A stretch of DNA of 64,000 bases from DATBRV01 sp036560145 (lineage in GTDB: Bacteria; Myxococcota_A; UBA9160; SMWR01): positions 1 to 64,000 of the forward strand of contig DATBRV010000149.1 of NCBI GenBank assembly GCA_036560145.1, written 5' to 3'. Shown here piece after piece: positions 1 through 8,414 of this stretch; the stretch's first letter is position 1, and every line of letters begins with the position of its first letter. The position numbers and the translations under genes were made by a program. The notes below the pieces were generated by a model that was given only the letters and a program-made list of their open reading frames with translations, was not told where the DNA came from and ran no database searches.

Positions 1-490
1 AAGCGCCGCCCCTGTCCATCTGCACCAGGCCTTTGGCATCGGCGGCGTGGAGCCGGCCCGTCGCATTGCGTCCCTGGCGATCGCCGCCGGGGAAGCCGAG
101 CACCGAATACGGCTTGTCGCCGTGACGCCACAAGGAGGCGAATTCCACCCGCGAACATTGGAAGCGCGGCTGATCGACGATTTCGAGCAGGGCCAGATCG
201 TACTCCGGCCGATTGTCTCCCAGCTTCCTGACTGTCGTCGTCACGGTCGGTTGCCCCTCGGCGCCGACCAAGGTGACCGGTACATGGCGGCCCCTCTCGA
301 GGGTCCTGGGAGTCAGCGCCGCCGCTGCGACGTGAAAGCAGGTCAGGATGTGCTTGCTGTCCACGACGCAACCGGCGCCGACGATCTCGCCCGTTGCCCG
401 ATGCACCGCCGCGACCCTTGCAGTCTCCGGATCGGTGATGCGCAGCGTGAGGCTCTTCAGCTTCGTGGTCCTCTCGGAACTTCCGCTCAT
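1..490 (-). CDS. Trypsin-like serine protease domain protein (C-terminus beyond the window)
   Basis: An open frame runs leftward from an ATG at 490 for 163 codons and leaves the window without a stop, so only the N-terminal part is present. The segment ILTCFHVAA puts the catalytic His at residue 53, and PEYDLALLEI puts the catalytic Asp at residue 98. FPGGD near 134 resembles the loop before the Ser strand; the Ser itself lies off the window. There is no signal peptide. This HxDxS layout is that of trypsin-like peptidase domains which, in bacterial conflict systems, sit at the N-terminus of multidomain proteins or beside Trypco domains. The gene starts 8 nt after the Trypco1 gene and surely shares its operon. 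The peptidase fold is seen directly; the role and the C-terminal partner domain are unknown. Confidence 0.8.
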   Translation of the reverse strand, partial: MSGSSERTTKLKSLTLRITDPETARVAAVHRATGEIVGAGCVVDSKHILTCFHVAAAALTPRTLERGRHVPVTLVGAEGQPTVTTTVRKLGDNRPEYDLALLEIVDQPRFQCSRVEFASLWRHGDKPYSVLGFPGGDRQGRNATGRLHAADAKGLVQMDRGGA

Positions 491-498
491 GGCGACTC

Positions 499-888
499 CT
501 ACCTCCGGCCGCTCCACTTCAGGGTGACCGTGAAGTTCGCAGTCGTGGTCCCGTGGGTGACCAGCGGAACCCCGAATGTGCCCCCGAGCTCGATGCCGAA
601 CTCGAGACTGAGCTCGTCCGGCCCGAGCTGTTTCAAGGATCCGAGCGCCAATTCGGCCATCGCTGCGGCCGCGCGCAGCTGCTTGTCGAGATCCAATCTC
701 GGGATGATGTTGGCGAGTCCTGTGGCATTCCGCGGCACGTTTCCGGCCCCTTCCATGCCTTCGACCATGATCGTGAATTCTTCGTCCCGTCCTTGGATGG
801 CGGGAATGGTGTACAAGACGCGATCCCGGGCGCCGGTCGGCAGAGTGGGGAGATTCTCCTGGGCATAGAATTGGTCTACTTGCGACAT
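499..888 (-). CDS. Trypsin-co-occurring domain (Trypco1, CU044_2847-like) protein
   Basis: This is a 129-residue protein with a beta-rich N-terminal half and a short helix (DLDKQLRAAAAMAELAL). Its ending matches the family pattern leFGieLg...ttANFTVTLKW, which is typical of the Trypco1 domain. From published comparative work on NTP-dependent bacterial conflict systems, Trypco1 is a small domain recurrently encoded next to trypsin-like peptidases. It is thought to help regulate or recruit the protease. Here the trypsin gene follows 8 nt downstream, which is exactly that association. The ATG at 888 has a distant GAGG as a weak ribosome-binding site. The function in this organism is inferred from context only. 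Confidence 0.75.
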   Translation of the reverse strand: MSQVDQFYAQENLPTLPTGARDRVLYTIPAIQGRDEEFTIMVEGMEGAGNVPRNATGLANIIPRLDLDKQLRAAAAMAELALGSLKQLGPDELSLEFGIELGGTFGVPLVTHGTTTANFTVTLKWSGRR

Positions 889-1140
889 CAGAAAGTGCCT
901 CTCATGGAGTCTTGGTTTCGATTTTGGATAGATCCCTACACGCGGAAATCCAGCAGGCCACGACGGTTATCGCACGGCGGCGGCTAAAGGGGAGATGCAA
1001 GAGTGCTTGCGGTGCAGGAGAACACTCAGGATTGGCTACGCAATCCCGTGCTTCTAGCGCTGATGGTGCATTCCGCACTTCCTCATCGCCCGGCTTCCGT
1101 GATATGAGGGAGACACGGAGCGCGGTCGTTCCGTCGAGAG

Positions 1141-3024
1141 ATGGATCGGAGGGATTGGTTGGCCAGAGCAAAGCGCGTGGGCGGCCGGAGCACGACGCGA
1201 ATAGATCCCTCGATTCCGCAGCCCGCGACCCGCCAGATGTCCGTGATCGCGCAGGATCCGAGCATTCGCCGCGCGGACGGCAGCATCCTGATGGCGCGCC
1301 TCGATGTCCCCGCGGAAGAGCTATCGGCGGGGCCGATCGGCTACCGGGTGCACGTAGTCGACTACGACAGCAGCAGCGGCCACTACCTGGGGGCACACCG
1401 CCTTCCGGAATGCTTCGAGGATGAGCCGGCGGCATGGCAGGCGGGACGCGCCTCGATCGTCGACGACCGCCGCTTCCGCGCCCAGAACGTCTACGCCCTG
1501 GTGATGAAGACGCTTTCGCGCTTCGAATTCGCGCTCGGTCGGCGCGTAGGCTGGTCGTTCGGTGTGCATCAGCTCAAGGTCGCGCCGGACGGCATGCTCG
1601 ATGCCAATGCCTTCTACTCGCCGCGCGACGAGGGGCTGGTGTTCGGCTACTTCCCTGATGCTGGGGGTCGCCCGGTGCATACCTGTCTCTCGCACGACAT
1701 CGTCGTGCACGAGACTACGCACGCGCTGCTGGATGCTCTGCGCGAGCGATACCTCGATCCCTCCGGTCCGGACCAGGCGGCCTTCCACGAGGGTTTCGCG
1801 GATGTGATCGCGCTCCTCTCGGTCTTCGCCCAGGTCGAGCTGGTGCGAGAGCTGCTGAGGCGAGATCGCAGCGCGGTCCAGGGGGGGCGCTTCATCCGCT
1901 ACCGGGATGTCAGCGCGCGGGCGCTCCGCCAGTCGGCGCTATTCGGTCTGGCCGAGCAGATGGGATCCGAGCTGCAGGACGTTCGCGGCCAAGCGCTCAG
2001 ACGCAGCGCAGAGCTCGAGCCAGACCCCGGCTGGCTGAAAGATCCGGAATTCGCCGAGCCGCATCGGCGCGGCGAGATCCTCGTCGCAGCGGTGATGAAC
2101 GGGTTCATCGAAGCGTGGACGAGCCGACTTCGAGCCGCGGAAACGCCGGGGCAATCGTCGCACCCTCTGTTGCGCGTCGCGGAGGAGGGATCCGACATCG
2201 CAAAGGCGCTGATCAAGATGTGGATCCGGGCGCTCGACTACATGCCGCCCGTTCATCTCACCTTCGGGGACGCACTCAGCGCGGTGCTCACCGCGGATCT
2301 CGAAGCGTGGCCCGATGACGAGCGTTTCGGGCTGCGAGATCACCTTCGGACATCCTTCCGTCGCTACGGAATCCGGCCCGCCTCCGAGCGAGCCGACGGG
2401 ATCTGGGGGCGCGCGCCGCTCGATCTGCGTTACGAGCGGGTGCGGTTCGAGTCGATGCGTACGGACAAGGACGAGGTGTTCCGCTTCCTCTGGGACAATC
2501 GCAAGGCGTTGGACATCAAGGAAGGCGCGTACACCGAGGTGCTTTCGGTTCGCCCATGTCTCCGGGTCGGATTGGACGGGTTCACGCTACGCGAAACCGT
2601 GGCGGAGTTCTACCAGGTGGCGCGCCTTACACCCTCCGAGCTTCGCGCCAAGGGCATTCTGCTGCCACCCGCGTACACGGCGTTGCTGCGAGCAGAGCAG
2701 CGGGCGGGTGGCATCCGGCGGGCCAAGACTCTGCGCGGCGGGGCGGCTCCAAACGAAGGCGACGTGCCCGCGGACCCGGAAAGCGACCCCGTGACTCCGG
2801 TCTACGGCGGTGCCGTCTTGATCTTCGACGAGTATGGGAAGCTCAAGTACCGCGTTCACAACGATGTCTTTGGATCGCGGCAGTCCGAGCGTCTTCGGTA
2901 CCTCTTCGAGGTCGGTCAGCTCCGCGCGGGCGAGCGGGGCGCCCAGGTGGTAGGAGCGCGTCTCTCGGCGCTCCACCGCCAGCGATCGATCGACGCTCGG
3001 CGCTTCCCGCAGCAGGGGTGGTAG
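1141..3024 (+). CDS. Gluzincin-type zinc metallopeptidase, uncharacterised
   Basis: The product has 627 residues. HETTH at residues 190-194 is a zinc-binding HExxH motif. About 22 residues later FHEGFADV supplies Glu217 as the probable third zinc ligand, the spacing and context of gluzincins (thermolysin clan). The C-terminal 350 residues have no motif I recognise. No signal peptide is visible, so it probably works in the cytosol or leaves by a dedicated route. The ATG at 1141 lacks a strong ribosome-binding site; Met33 (position 1237) is a possible alternative start. It is the first gene of a tight operon with an MBL-fold enzyme (5-nt gap) and a phosphoesterase, and it diverges from the Trypco1/trypsin pair. 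Peptidase activity is well supported by the motif, but the substrate is unknown. Confidence 0.75.
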   Translation: MDRRDWLARAKRVGGRSTTRIDPSIPQPATRQMSVIAQDPSIRRADGSILMARLDVPAEELSAGPIGYRVHVVDYDSSSGHYLGAHRLPECFEDEPAAWQAGRASIVDDRRFRAQNVYALVMKTLSRFEFALGRRVGWSFGVHQLKVAPDGMLDANAFYSPRDEGLVFGYFPDAGGRPVHTCLSHDIVVHETTHALLDALRERYLDPSGPDQAAFHEGFADVIALLSVFAQVELVRELLRRDRSAVQGGRFIRYRDVSARALRQSALFGLAEQMGSELQDVRGQALRRSAELEPDPGWLKDPEFAEPHRRGEILVAAVMNGFIEAWTSRLRAAETPGQSSHPLLRVAEEGSDIAKALIKMWIRALDYMPPVHLTFGDALSAVLTADLEAWPDDERFGLRDHLRTSFRRYGIRPASERADGIWGRAPLDLRYERVRFESMRTDKDEVFRFLWDNRKALDIKEGAYTEVLSVRPCLRVGLDGFTLRETVAEFYQVARLTPSELRAKGILLPPAYTALLRAEQRAGGIRRAKTLRGGAAPNEGDVPADPESDPVTPVYGGAVLIFDEYGKLKYRVHNDVFGSRQSERLRYLFEVGQLRAGERGAQVVGARLSALHRQRSIDARRFPQQGW

Positions 3025-3029
3025 GACGC

Positions 3030-4340
3030 ATGAAGCCGAGCGCGGTCGAGGTCCGCAGCTACCAGGTGGGATTCGGCGACTGCTTTCTGCTCTCGTTCGT
3101 GTATCCGAAGAAAACGCGGCGTCATGTGCTGATTGATTTCGGCACCACGGCATTGCCGCGACGCGGGAGCAAGCCCGTCAATCAGGCGGACCACATGGAG
3201 CGGATCGCCACCGATATCGCGCAGGTTTCGGGTGGCCAGTTGACTGCGGTGGTGGCGACCCATCGCCACGCCGACCACATCAGCGGCTTCGCGACCACGG
3301 CGAAGGGCGGGGGATCGGGTCGGATCATCGCCGACTGCAAGCCCAAGCTCGTGCTCCAGCCATGGACGGAGGACCCCAAGGCGGCCAGGGACGCGCGCAA
3401 GGCGACCGCGGACTCGAGCCGCTCGCGCCGAAGCTTCGTGTCGGGCCTGAACGCGATGCACCGCGTCGCTCATGCGGTTTGCAAGATCGGAACGGCGCCT
3501 CCTCGCAGCATGCCGGTCAGCATTGCCAAGGAGCTCGCGTTTCTCGGGATGGACAACATCAAGAACGAATCGGCCGTGAAGAACCTGATCGCGATGGGCG
3601 CGCGCCGGGGCGCTACCGCCGTCTGGGCGCACCACGGCTCGACGTCGGGCCTCTCCCGCCTGCTTCCCGGAGTTCGCGTGCACGTCCTCGGGCCGCCCGA
3701 CCTCACCCAGAGCGAGAAGATCCGTAGAATGCGGTCGAGCGATCCGCACGAGTTCTGGCAGCTCATGGCCGGGCCCAAGGCGCTGCGCGGGATGGGGATC
3801 GCCAGGCGCTCGGCCGGCGGGAAGGGGCGGGTCCCAGCTGAAGCTCGCTGGTTTCAGCAGCGGCTCGCCACGATGACTTCCGAGCAGCTGCTCGAGATCG
3901 TGCGCGTGCTAGACGACGAGATGAACAACACCAGCCTGATCTTGCTCTTCGAAGTCGGCTCGAAGAAGCTGCTCTTTCCCGGGGACGCGCAGCTCGAGAA
4001 CTGGAGCTGGGCGCTCGAAGAGGCTCCGGACGCCACGCGCACGCAGAAGCTGCTCGCCAAGGTCGACCTCTACAAGGTCGGCCACCACGGTAGCCGCAAC
4101 GCGACGCCGAAGCAGATGCTCTGGGACCGATTTTTGAAGCGCGGCGGACCCGGTGCACGCCGGATGAAATCGCTGCTTTCCACGCTCCCGGGAAAGCACG
4201 GAAACACCCTCAAGAAGACCGAGGTGCCGCGGCGCACCCTGCGGGAGGCACTCGACCAGCAGACCGACCTCGTCGACACCCAGAAACTCTCAATGGCTGC
4301 CAAGGCTCCCCTCTGCCACGTCGTCACGATCCCGGTATGA
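3030..4340 (+). CDS. Metallo-beta-lactamase-fold hydrolase, ComEC-like
   Basis: The product has 436 residues. THRHADH (HxHxDH metal site) lies at residues 77-83, a GDAQ segment near 317 supplies the bridging Asp, and KVGHHGS near 350 supplies the late His. This layout is shared with the MBL domain of ComEC and with stand-alone ComEC-like hydrolases in bacterial defence loci. The region between them is longer than usual, with an insert of about 200 residues. I chose the ATG at 3030 because it sits 5 nt after the peptidase stop; an upstream extension in the same frame would overlap that whole gene. Its own stop overlaps the next start as ATGA (4337-4340), so it is translationally coupled to the phosphoesterase. 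A phosphodiester or nucleic-acid substrate is an inference from the ComEC similarity. Confidence 0.8.
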   Translation: MKPSAVEVRSYQVGFGDCFLLSFVYPKKTRRHVLIDFGTTALPRRGSKPVNQADHMERIATDIAQVSGGQLTAVVATHRHADHISGFATTAKGGGSGRIIADCKPKLVLQPWTEDPKAARDARKATADSSRSRRSFVSGLNAMHRVAHAVCKIGTAPPRSMPVSIAKELAFLGMDNIKNESAVKNLIAMGARRGATAVWAHHGSTSGLSRLLPGVRVHVLGPPDLTQSEKIRRMRSSDPHEFWQLMAGPKALRGMGIARRSAGGKGRVPAEARWFQQRLATMTSEQLLEIVRVLDDEMNNTSLILLFEVGSKKLLFPGDAQLENWSWALEEAPDATRTQKLLAKVDLYKVGHHGSRNATPKQMLWDRFLKRGGPGARRMKSLLSTLPGKHGNTLKKTEVPRRTLREALDQQTDLVDTQKLSMAAKAPLCHVVTIPV

Positions 4341-5818
4341 GCGCGCGGCGCCGACCGGTGATGCATCGGAAGAAGAAAAAGACGAAGCGTCGTCGAGGGG
4401 ATGCGCGGCCGCGACGGGCCCTCGGTATCGCCGCCCCGGACACGGGCTTCCCGATCCGTCACATCGTGCTGCTGATGCTCGAGAACCGCTCCTTCGACCA
4501 GATGCTGGGCATGCTTCAATCCGAGATGCCACATCTCGACGGCGTACCGCCCACCGGCCCGCCGCGGTCGAACCAGGACCGAAAGGGCCGACGCTACCTC
4601 CAGGGCGCTGGGGCGCCTGGGAAGGTGAAGCCCGACCCCCCGCATGACTACCCGGCGGTCGTCGAGCAACTCGAGGCCGCCAACACGGGTTTCGTCAAGA
4701 GCTACTCGCACGCGCATCCGGGTGCGAGTCAGGCTGAGCAGCAGCAGGTGATGGCGTGTTACGCCCCCGACAAGCTTCCCGCGCTGCACGCACTCGCGCG
4801 GCAGTTCGTCGTCTGCGACGGTTGGCACTGCTCGGTCCCGGGACCGACATGGACCAATCGTCTCTTCGCCATGAGCGGCACCTCGGCCGGCCGATTGAAG
4901 ATGCCGGAGGGGCTCTTCGAGCCGAATCTCCACCGCTATCCGCAGCCGAGCGTGTTCCGGCGCCTGTCCGAAGCGAAGCGCCGCTACAGCATCTACTTCG
5001 GCGACTTTCCGCTCGCGCTGCTGCTAGAGGACCAACGTGCCGTGGAAGCGGTCAGCCACTTCAGGCGGCTGAGCCAATTCTTCGACGACGCGAAACGCGC
5101 CGAGCCGCAGTTCCCCGAATTCGCGTTCCTCGAGCCCGATTACCTCTGGCCGGGAGCGAATGACGATCACCCACCGCATGACGTCGCACGTGGGCAGGCC
5201 CTGCTGGCCGACGTATACGATGCGATCCGCGGAAATGCTGCGCTCTGGCAATCGACACTGCTCGTCGTCAGCTACGACGAGCATGGGGGGTTCTACGACC
5301 ACGTTGCTTCGCCGCCCGGGGTTCCCCCGAACCGGCAGCCCGGAGAGTACGGATTCGCGTTCGACCAGCTCGGTGTTCGCGTCCCCACGGTCCTCGTCTC
5401 GCCATGGCTCGATCCCCAGGTCCTGCATGGGACCTTCGACCACACCAGCCTGCTGCGCATGCTCCAGAACCTGTGGGGCCTTGGAAACCTGGGCGATCGC
5501 ACCGCGGCAGCGAAGAGCCCATTGGACGCAGTGGCGATCCGCCCGACGCCGCGAGTCGACGCGCCCCTTACCTTGCCGCGGCCGCGAGCCAGTTTGGTGC
5601 GCAGGCTCACCGCCGCGGCGCCCGAGGCGGCGGAGCCGTTGAGCGACGGCCAGCGCGCGATCCTCGCGTTCAGCGAGTATCTCGAGGTGCTCGAGCCGGC
5701 GCCCGCCAGGAAGAGGGCCTCCTTTGCGGCGCGAAAGCACCGGGGGCCCACGGCCGGTGCCGCGGTCGCTCGCGAGCGCGCGCTGCACTTCCTGCGCGCG
5801 CGGGGGGCGAATCTCTAG
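4337..5818 (+). CDS. Phosphoesterase of the phospholipase C/acid phosphatase family (PF04185 type)
   Basis: The product has 493 residues. The motif HIVLLMLENRSFDQMLGML (about 42-60) is the hallmark N-terminal metal and nucleophile segment of bacterial phospholipases C and AcpA-type phosphatases. VSYDEHGGFYDHV near 310-322 is the second signature, and late DHTSLLRMLQ is also typical. The family normally carries a Tat signal peptide. This one starts with a Lys/Arg-rich stretch (MHRKKKKTKRRR) without a hydrophobic core, so export by Tat looks unlikely. The start overlaps the stop of the MBL gene by 4 nt, making it the third cistron. Its end overlaps by 4 nt the end of the convergent SCO-fusion gene. 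Lipid or phosphomonoester hydrolysis is expected from the family; the substrate and target cell are not known. Confidence 0.85.
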   Translation: MSARRRPVMHRKKKKTKRRRGDARPRRALGIAAPDTGFPIRHIVLLMLENRSFDQMLGMLQSEMPHLDGVPPTGPPRSNQDRKGRRYLQGAGAPGKVKPDPPHDYPAVVEQLEAANTGFVKSYSHAHPGASQAEQQQVMACYAPDKLPALHALARQFVVCDGWHCSVPGPTWTNRLFAMSGTSAGRLKMPEGLFEPNLHRYPQPSVFRRLSEAKRRYSIYFGDFPLALLLEDQRAVEAVSHFRRLSQFFDDAKRAEPQFPEFAFLEPDYLWPGANDDHPPHDVARGQALLADVYDAIRGNAALWQSTLLVVSYDEHGGFYDHVASPPGVPPNRQPGEYGFAFDQLGVRVPTVLVSPWLDPQVLHGTFDHTSLLRMLQNLWGLGNLGDRTAAAKSPLDAVAIRPTPRVDAPLTLPRPRASLVRRLTAAAPEAAEPLSDGQRAILAFSEYLEVLEPAPARKRASFAARKHRGPTAGAAVARERALHFLRARGANL

Positions 5819-7425
5819 GCCTGTTTCAAAGCGCAAACGTCCGCGGGGCGTCGGCGGCTTCCGCGCTCGGCCGCGTCACGGCGGCCCCGGACGCTCAGCA
5901 GAGAGCCGATCAGGATGAGCGCCAGTCCACACATGGAAGCGTAGGATCCACCGACGCCCAGCCCGCCGAATGCGATCGAGACCGCTCCTGCCGCGGCGAA
6001 GTAGAACCCGGCCATGCGGCCCTCGGACCGGCCTCGGCGCCACAGCATGCCGAGATTGACCGCCATCGCGAGCATGAGCACCGGCAGGAGCCACGGCGCG
6101 TACGGAATCTGCTCCAGGGTCGCGATGCCGGTCGCGCTCAGGTACGTCGCCCAGCACACCGGGCATTTCGGAAAGAACGCGACGGCGAGGGGCGGGACCA
6201 CACCGAGCGCCTGCCATCGGGCATCGCGCTGCCGCGGCCGCGCGGGATCCGGCCCTCGCGGCGGCGGCGGCTCTCCGCTCGGCGGGTCCAGCAGCGCGAT
6301 CGCCTCCTCGACCACCCGTTGCTCGTCCCACTGGATGCGCTCGAACGTCGCGGCGATCCGCCCGGACGCGTCGAGCACGAAGGCCTCGACCCGGTGTCGG
6401 TTCACGAGCGATCCGATGAAGTTCACGCCGAGGCCGAAGTGGTCACGCAACGCGTCCATTCCCTCGACGGCCCGTAGCAGGCGGTGATCGGAGTCCGTCC
6501 GCACGCCGCGGATCTCACCGTATCGGCGCAGGCGGTCGGGCGCGTCGAATGCAGGGTCATAGGTGATGGCGGCCGTCCGGATCCTGCCGTCGAACCCGCG
6601 TTCGGCGAGCAGTCCCTGGAGCCGCGCCAGCTTCGCGACCGTGAGCGAGCACTTCCGTGGGTTGTCGCAGCGCGTGTAGAAGAAGACGACCACCGAAGGC
6701 TTGCCTCGGAAGAAGTCCGCGAATCGCACCACGGCACCCGCCTGGTCCTCGAACAGCAGCGACTCGACGGGGCCGCTCCCGGTACTGGTCGCCGCCGCGC
6801 GGAAGCCGCGCGCACCGACCGGAAGCGAGCAGCACGCCTCCGGCTCCGCGAGTCCGCTCCCGATCGCCGCGAGCGTGAGCTCGAGCTCCGCGAGCGCTTC
6901 CGGCGACAGAGCGCCGGAATCGGAGGCGCGCATCGCCTCGAGCTCGCGGAAGACGCCCCGCGCGTGTGGCCCGAGCGCCCGCAACGTGACGAGCGCCTCG
7001 CGCACCGCGGTGGTGCCGGGCTCCGATACCGCGTAGCCGCCGTACCGTTCGAAGCTGACCGCATCGTCGCGGTAGCGGATGTTCGAGATCGCTCCGACCA
7101 GGAAGGGGGCCAGAGCGGAGCCGGGCGTCGCATAGCTGCGCATGGCGCGTGCGGCGGCGGCGACGAGGTAGGCGTCGCGCCCGTTGTCGAGCTCCTCGAG
7201 CACGAAGATCAGGGCGTCGTCCGGCAGCCCGACACGCCCGAGCGCCAGCAGGACCCAGCCGCGCATCCGCACGATCGCGGCCGCACCCCGCTCGGCGTAG
7301 GCAGGGTCGTCCTCGCGCAGCAGCTCGACGAGCTCGGCGCGCCGTGACCCGTTCGCCAGCGCGTCCACCCGCTCGGCGAACTCGTCTTCCGTCGGCGCTC
7401 GATGCACGGCCACCAGATCGGTCAC
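5815..7425 (-). CDS. Three-part fusion: HEAT-like helices, SCO1-type thioredoxin domain, membrane domain
   Basis: The product has 536 residues from a GTG start, 8 nt after the upstream HEAT gene. Residues 1-190 are helical repeats resembling HEAT/PBS-lyase repeats. Residues about 210-370 look like an SCO1/thioredoxin domain: VVVFFYTRCDNPRKCSLTV gives two cysteines (CX5C rather than the CX3C of classical Sco) and VNRHRVEAFVLD offers the conserved His. After a Pro/Arg linker, FFPKCPVCWATYL near 420 begins a membrane domain of about four helices with a CPVC pair, reminiscent of MerC-like metal carriers. Known Sco proteins deliver copper to cytochrome oxidase or act as thiol oxidoreductases. A copper or thiol role fits the copper-enzyme tyrosinase two genes away, but that link is inference. 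Confidence 0.65.
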   Translation of the reverse strand: MTDLVAVHRAPTEDEFAERVDALANGSRRAELVELLREDDPAYAERGAAAIVRMRGWVLLALGRVGLPDDALIFVLEELDNGRDAYLVAAAARAMRSYATPGSALAPFLVGAISNIRYRDDAVSFERYGGYAVSEPGTTAVREALVTLRALGPHARGVFRELEAMRASDSGALSPEALAELELTLAAIGSGLAEPEACCSLPVGARGFRAAATSTGSGPVESLLFEDQAGAVVRFADFFRGKPSVVVFFYTRCDNPRKCSLTVAKLARLQGLLAERGFDGRIRTAAITYDPAFDAPDRLRRYGEIRGVRTDSDHRLLRAVEGMDALRDHFGLGVNFIGSLVNRHRVEAFVLDASGRIAATFERIQWDEQRVVEEAIALLDPPSGEPPPPRGPDPARPRQRDARWQALGVVPPLAVAFFPKCPVCWATYLSATGIATLEQIPYAPWLLPVLMLAMAVNLGMLWRRGRSEGRMAGFYFAAAGAVSIAFGGLGVGGSYASMCGLALILIGSLLSVRGRRDAAERGSRRRPADVCALKQA

Positions 7426-7433
7426 CTTGGAGA

Positions 7434-8387
7434 CTACGGGCGGTACTTGTCGAGGAAGCGGCGCGCCCCCTTCTTCACCATCGCCGAGCCCTTTCCGCCC
7501 TTCAGCCGGTCGACGCGCTGGACCAGCGCGGCGTCCGCGGTGATGGCGCCCTGCTCGCCGAATTGTGTCAGCGCGGTCAGGCCGGCGGCGCGGAGGTCAT
7601 CGTCCTCGGTATCGTCGAGCACCATCTCGCGCGCGTGTGCCTGGAGCGACCGAGGAGCCAGGCTGTGCAAAACCGACACCGAGAGCTGGCGGAACTCCGC
7701 CGGCTCCGCCTTGTTGCGCAGGATCTCCTCGAATACCGGTGCTGACGCCGCGTCCGCGGCGAGCAGGCGCAGCGCCTCGCGCTTCGCGGCGGGATTCGGC
7801 GGGTCGCGAACGATCCGGCGAGCCACGGGGTACGCGTCGGCGTGAACGTCGTAGCCCAGGAGCTGGAGCGCCTTCTCCGGCGGCACCAGCGCTTTCGCCG
7901 GATTCTTCAGGCCGTCGAGGAGCTTCTGTTGAGTAGAGCCGTCGCGCTCCCGGGCGAGGAGGCCGAGCACGCGCTGGCGCAGCTCGAGATCCGGGTCCGC
8001 TGCCACCGCCCGGAGCGCGGTGAGGTACTCGGGGCGACTCCGGCTGAACTTGACTGCGCTGAAGGTGGCGGCCTGAAGGGCCTGAAGCGCGGCGAGGCGA
8101 AGGCCGCTCGGGCTCTTCGCGTCGCGCAGGATGTCGAGCACGCCATGGAACGTCCCGGTGTCGTCGCAGATCTCGCCGCTCAGGTCGGCGAGCGCGCGGA
8201 TGCGCTGCCGGACGCCGAGACCCGGATCGAGCGCCGCCGCCGCCAGCGCCGCGTAGGAGCCGCGCGCTGCCGCCGCATGCGCGCCGGCCTTGCGCTTCGG
8301 CTTCGCCTTCCCCTTCGGGCGCGATCGGCGCTTCGTCTTGGATGCCTTGCGAGCGGTCGCTTTCTTTCGCGTCCTCATCGCACCCAT
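7434..8387 (-). CDS. HEAT-repeat protein with a basic N-terminal tail
   Basis: The product has 317 residues. The first 40 are almost entirely Lys, Arg, Ala and Ser (RTRKKATARKASKTKRRSR), a low-complexity basic tail that could bind nucleic acid or membranes. The rest consists of regularly spaced amphipathic helix pairs (for example LRLAALQALQAATF, ELRQRVLGLLARERDG, KREALRLLAADAAS), typical of HEAT/PBS-lyase-type scaffolds. It lies 27 nt after the tyrosinase gene and 8 nt before the HEAT-SCO fusion, so the three leftward genes look like one operon. No catalytic motif is visible. The repeat architecture is clear, but the binding partner is unknown. Confidence 0.65.
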   Translation of the reverse strand: MGAMRTRKKATARKASKTKRRSRPKGKAKPKRKAGAHAAAARGSYAALAAAALDPGLGVRQRIRALADLSGEICDDTGTFHGVLDILRDAKSPSGLRLAALQALQAATFSAVKFSRSRPEYLTALRAVAADPDLELRQRVLGLLARERDGSTQQKLLDGLKNPAKALVPPEKALQLLGYDVHADAYPVARRIVRDPPNPAAKREALRLLAADAASAPVFEEILRNKAEPAEFRQLSVSVLHSLAPRSLQAHAREMVLDDTEDDDLRAAGLTALTQFGEQGAITADAALVQRVDRLKGGKGSAMVKKGARRFLDKYRP

Positions 8388-8414
8388 GGGTCGGGTCTCC
8401 TCCTGCGCGCCGTT

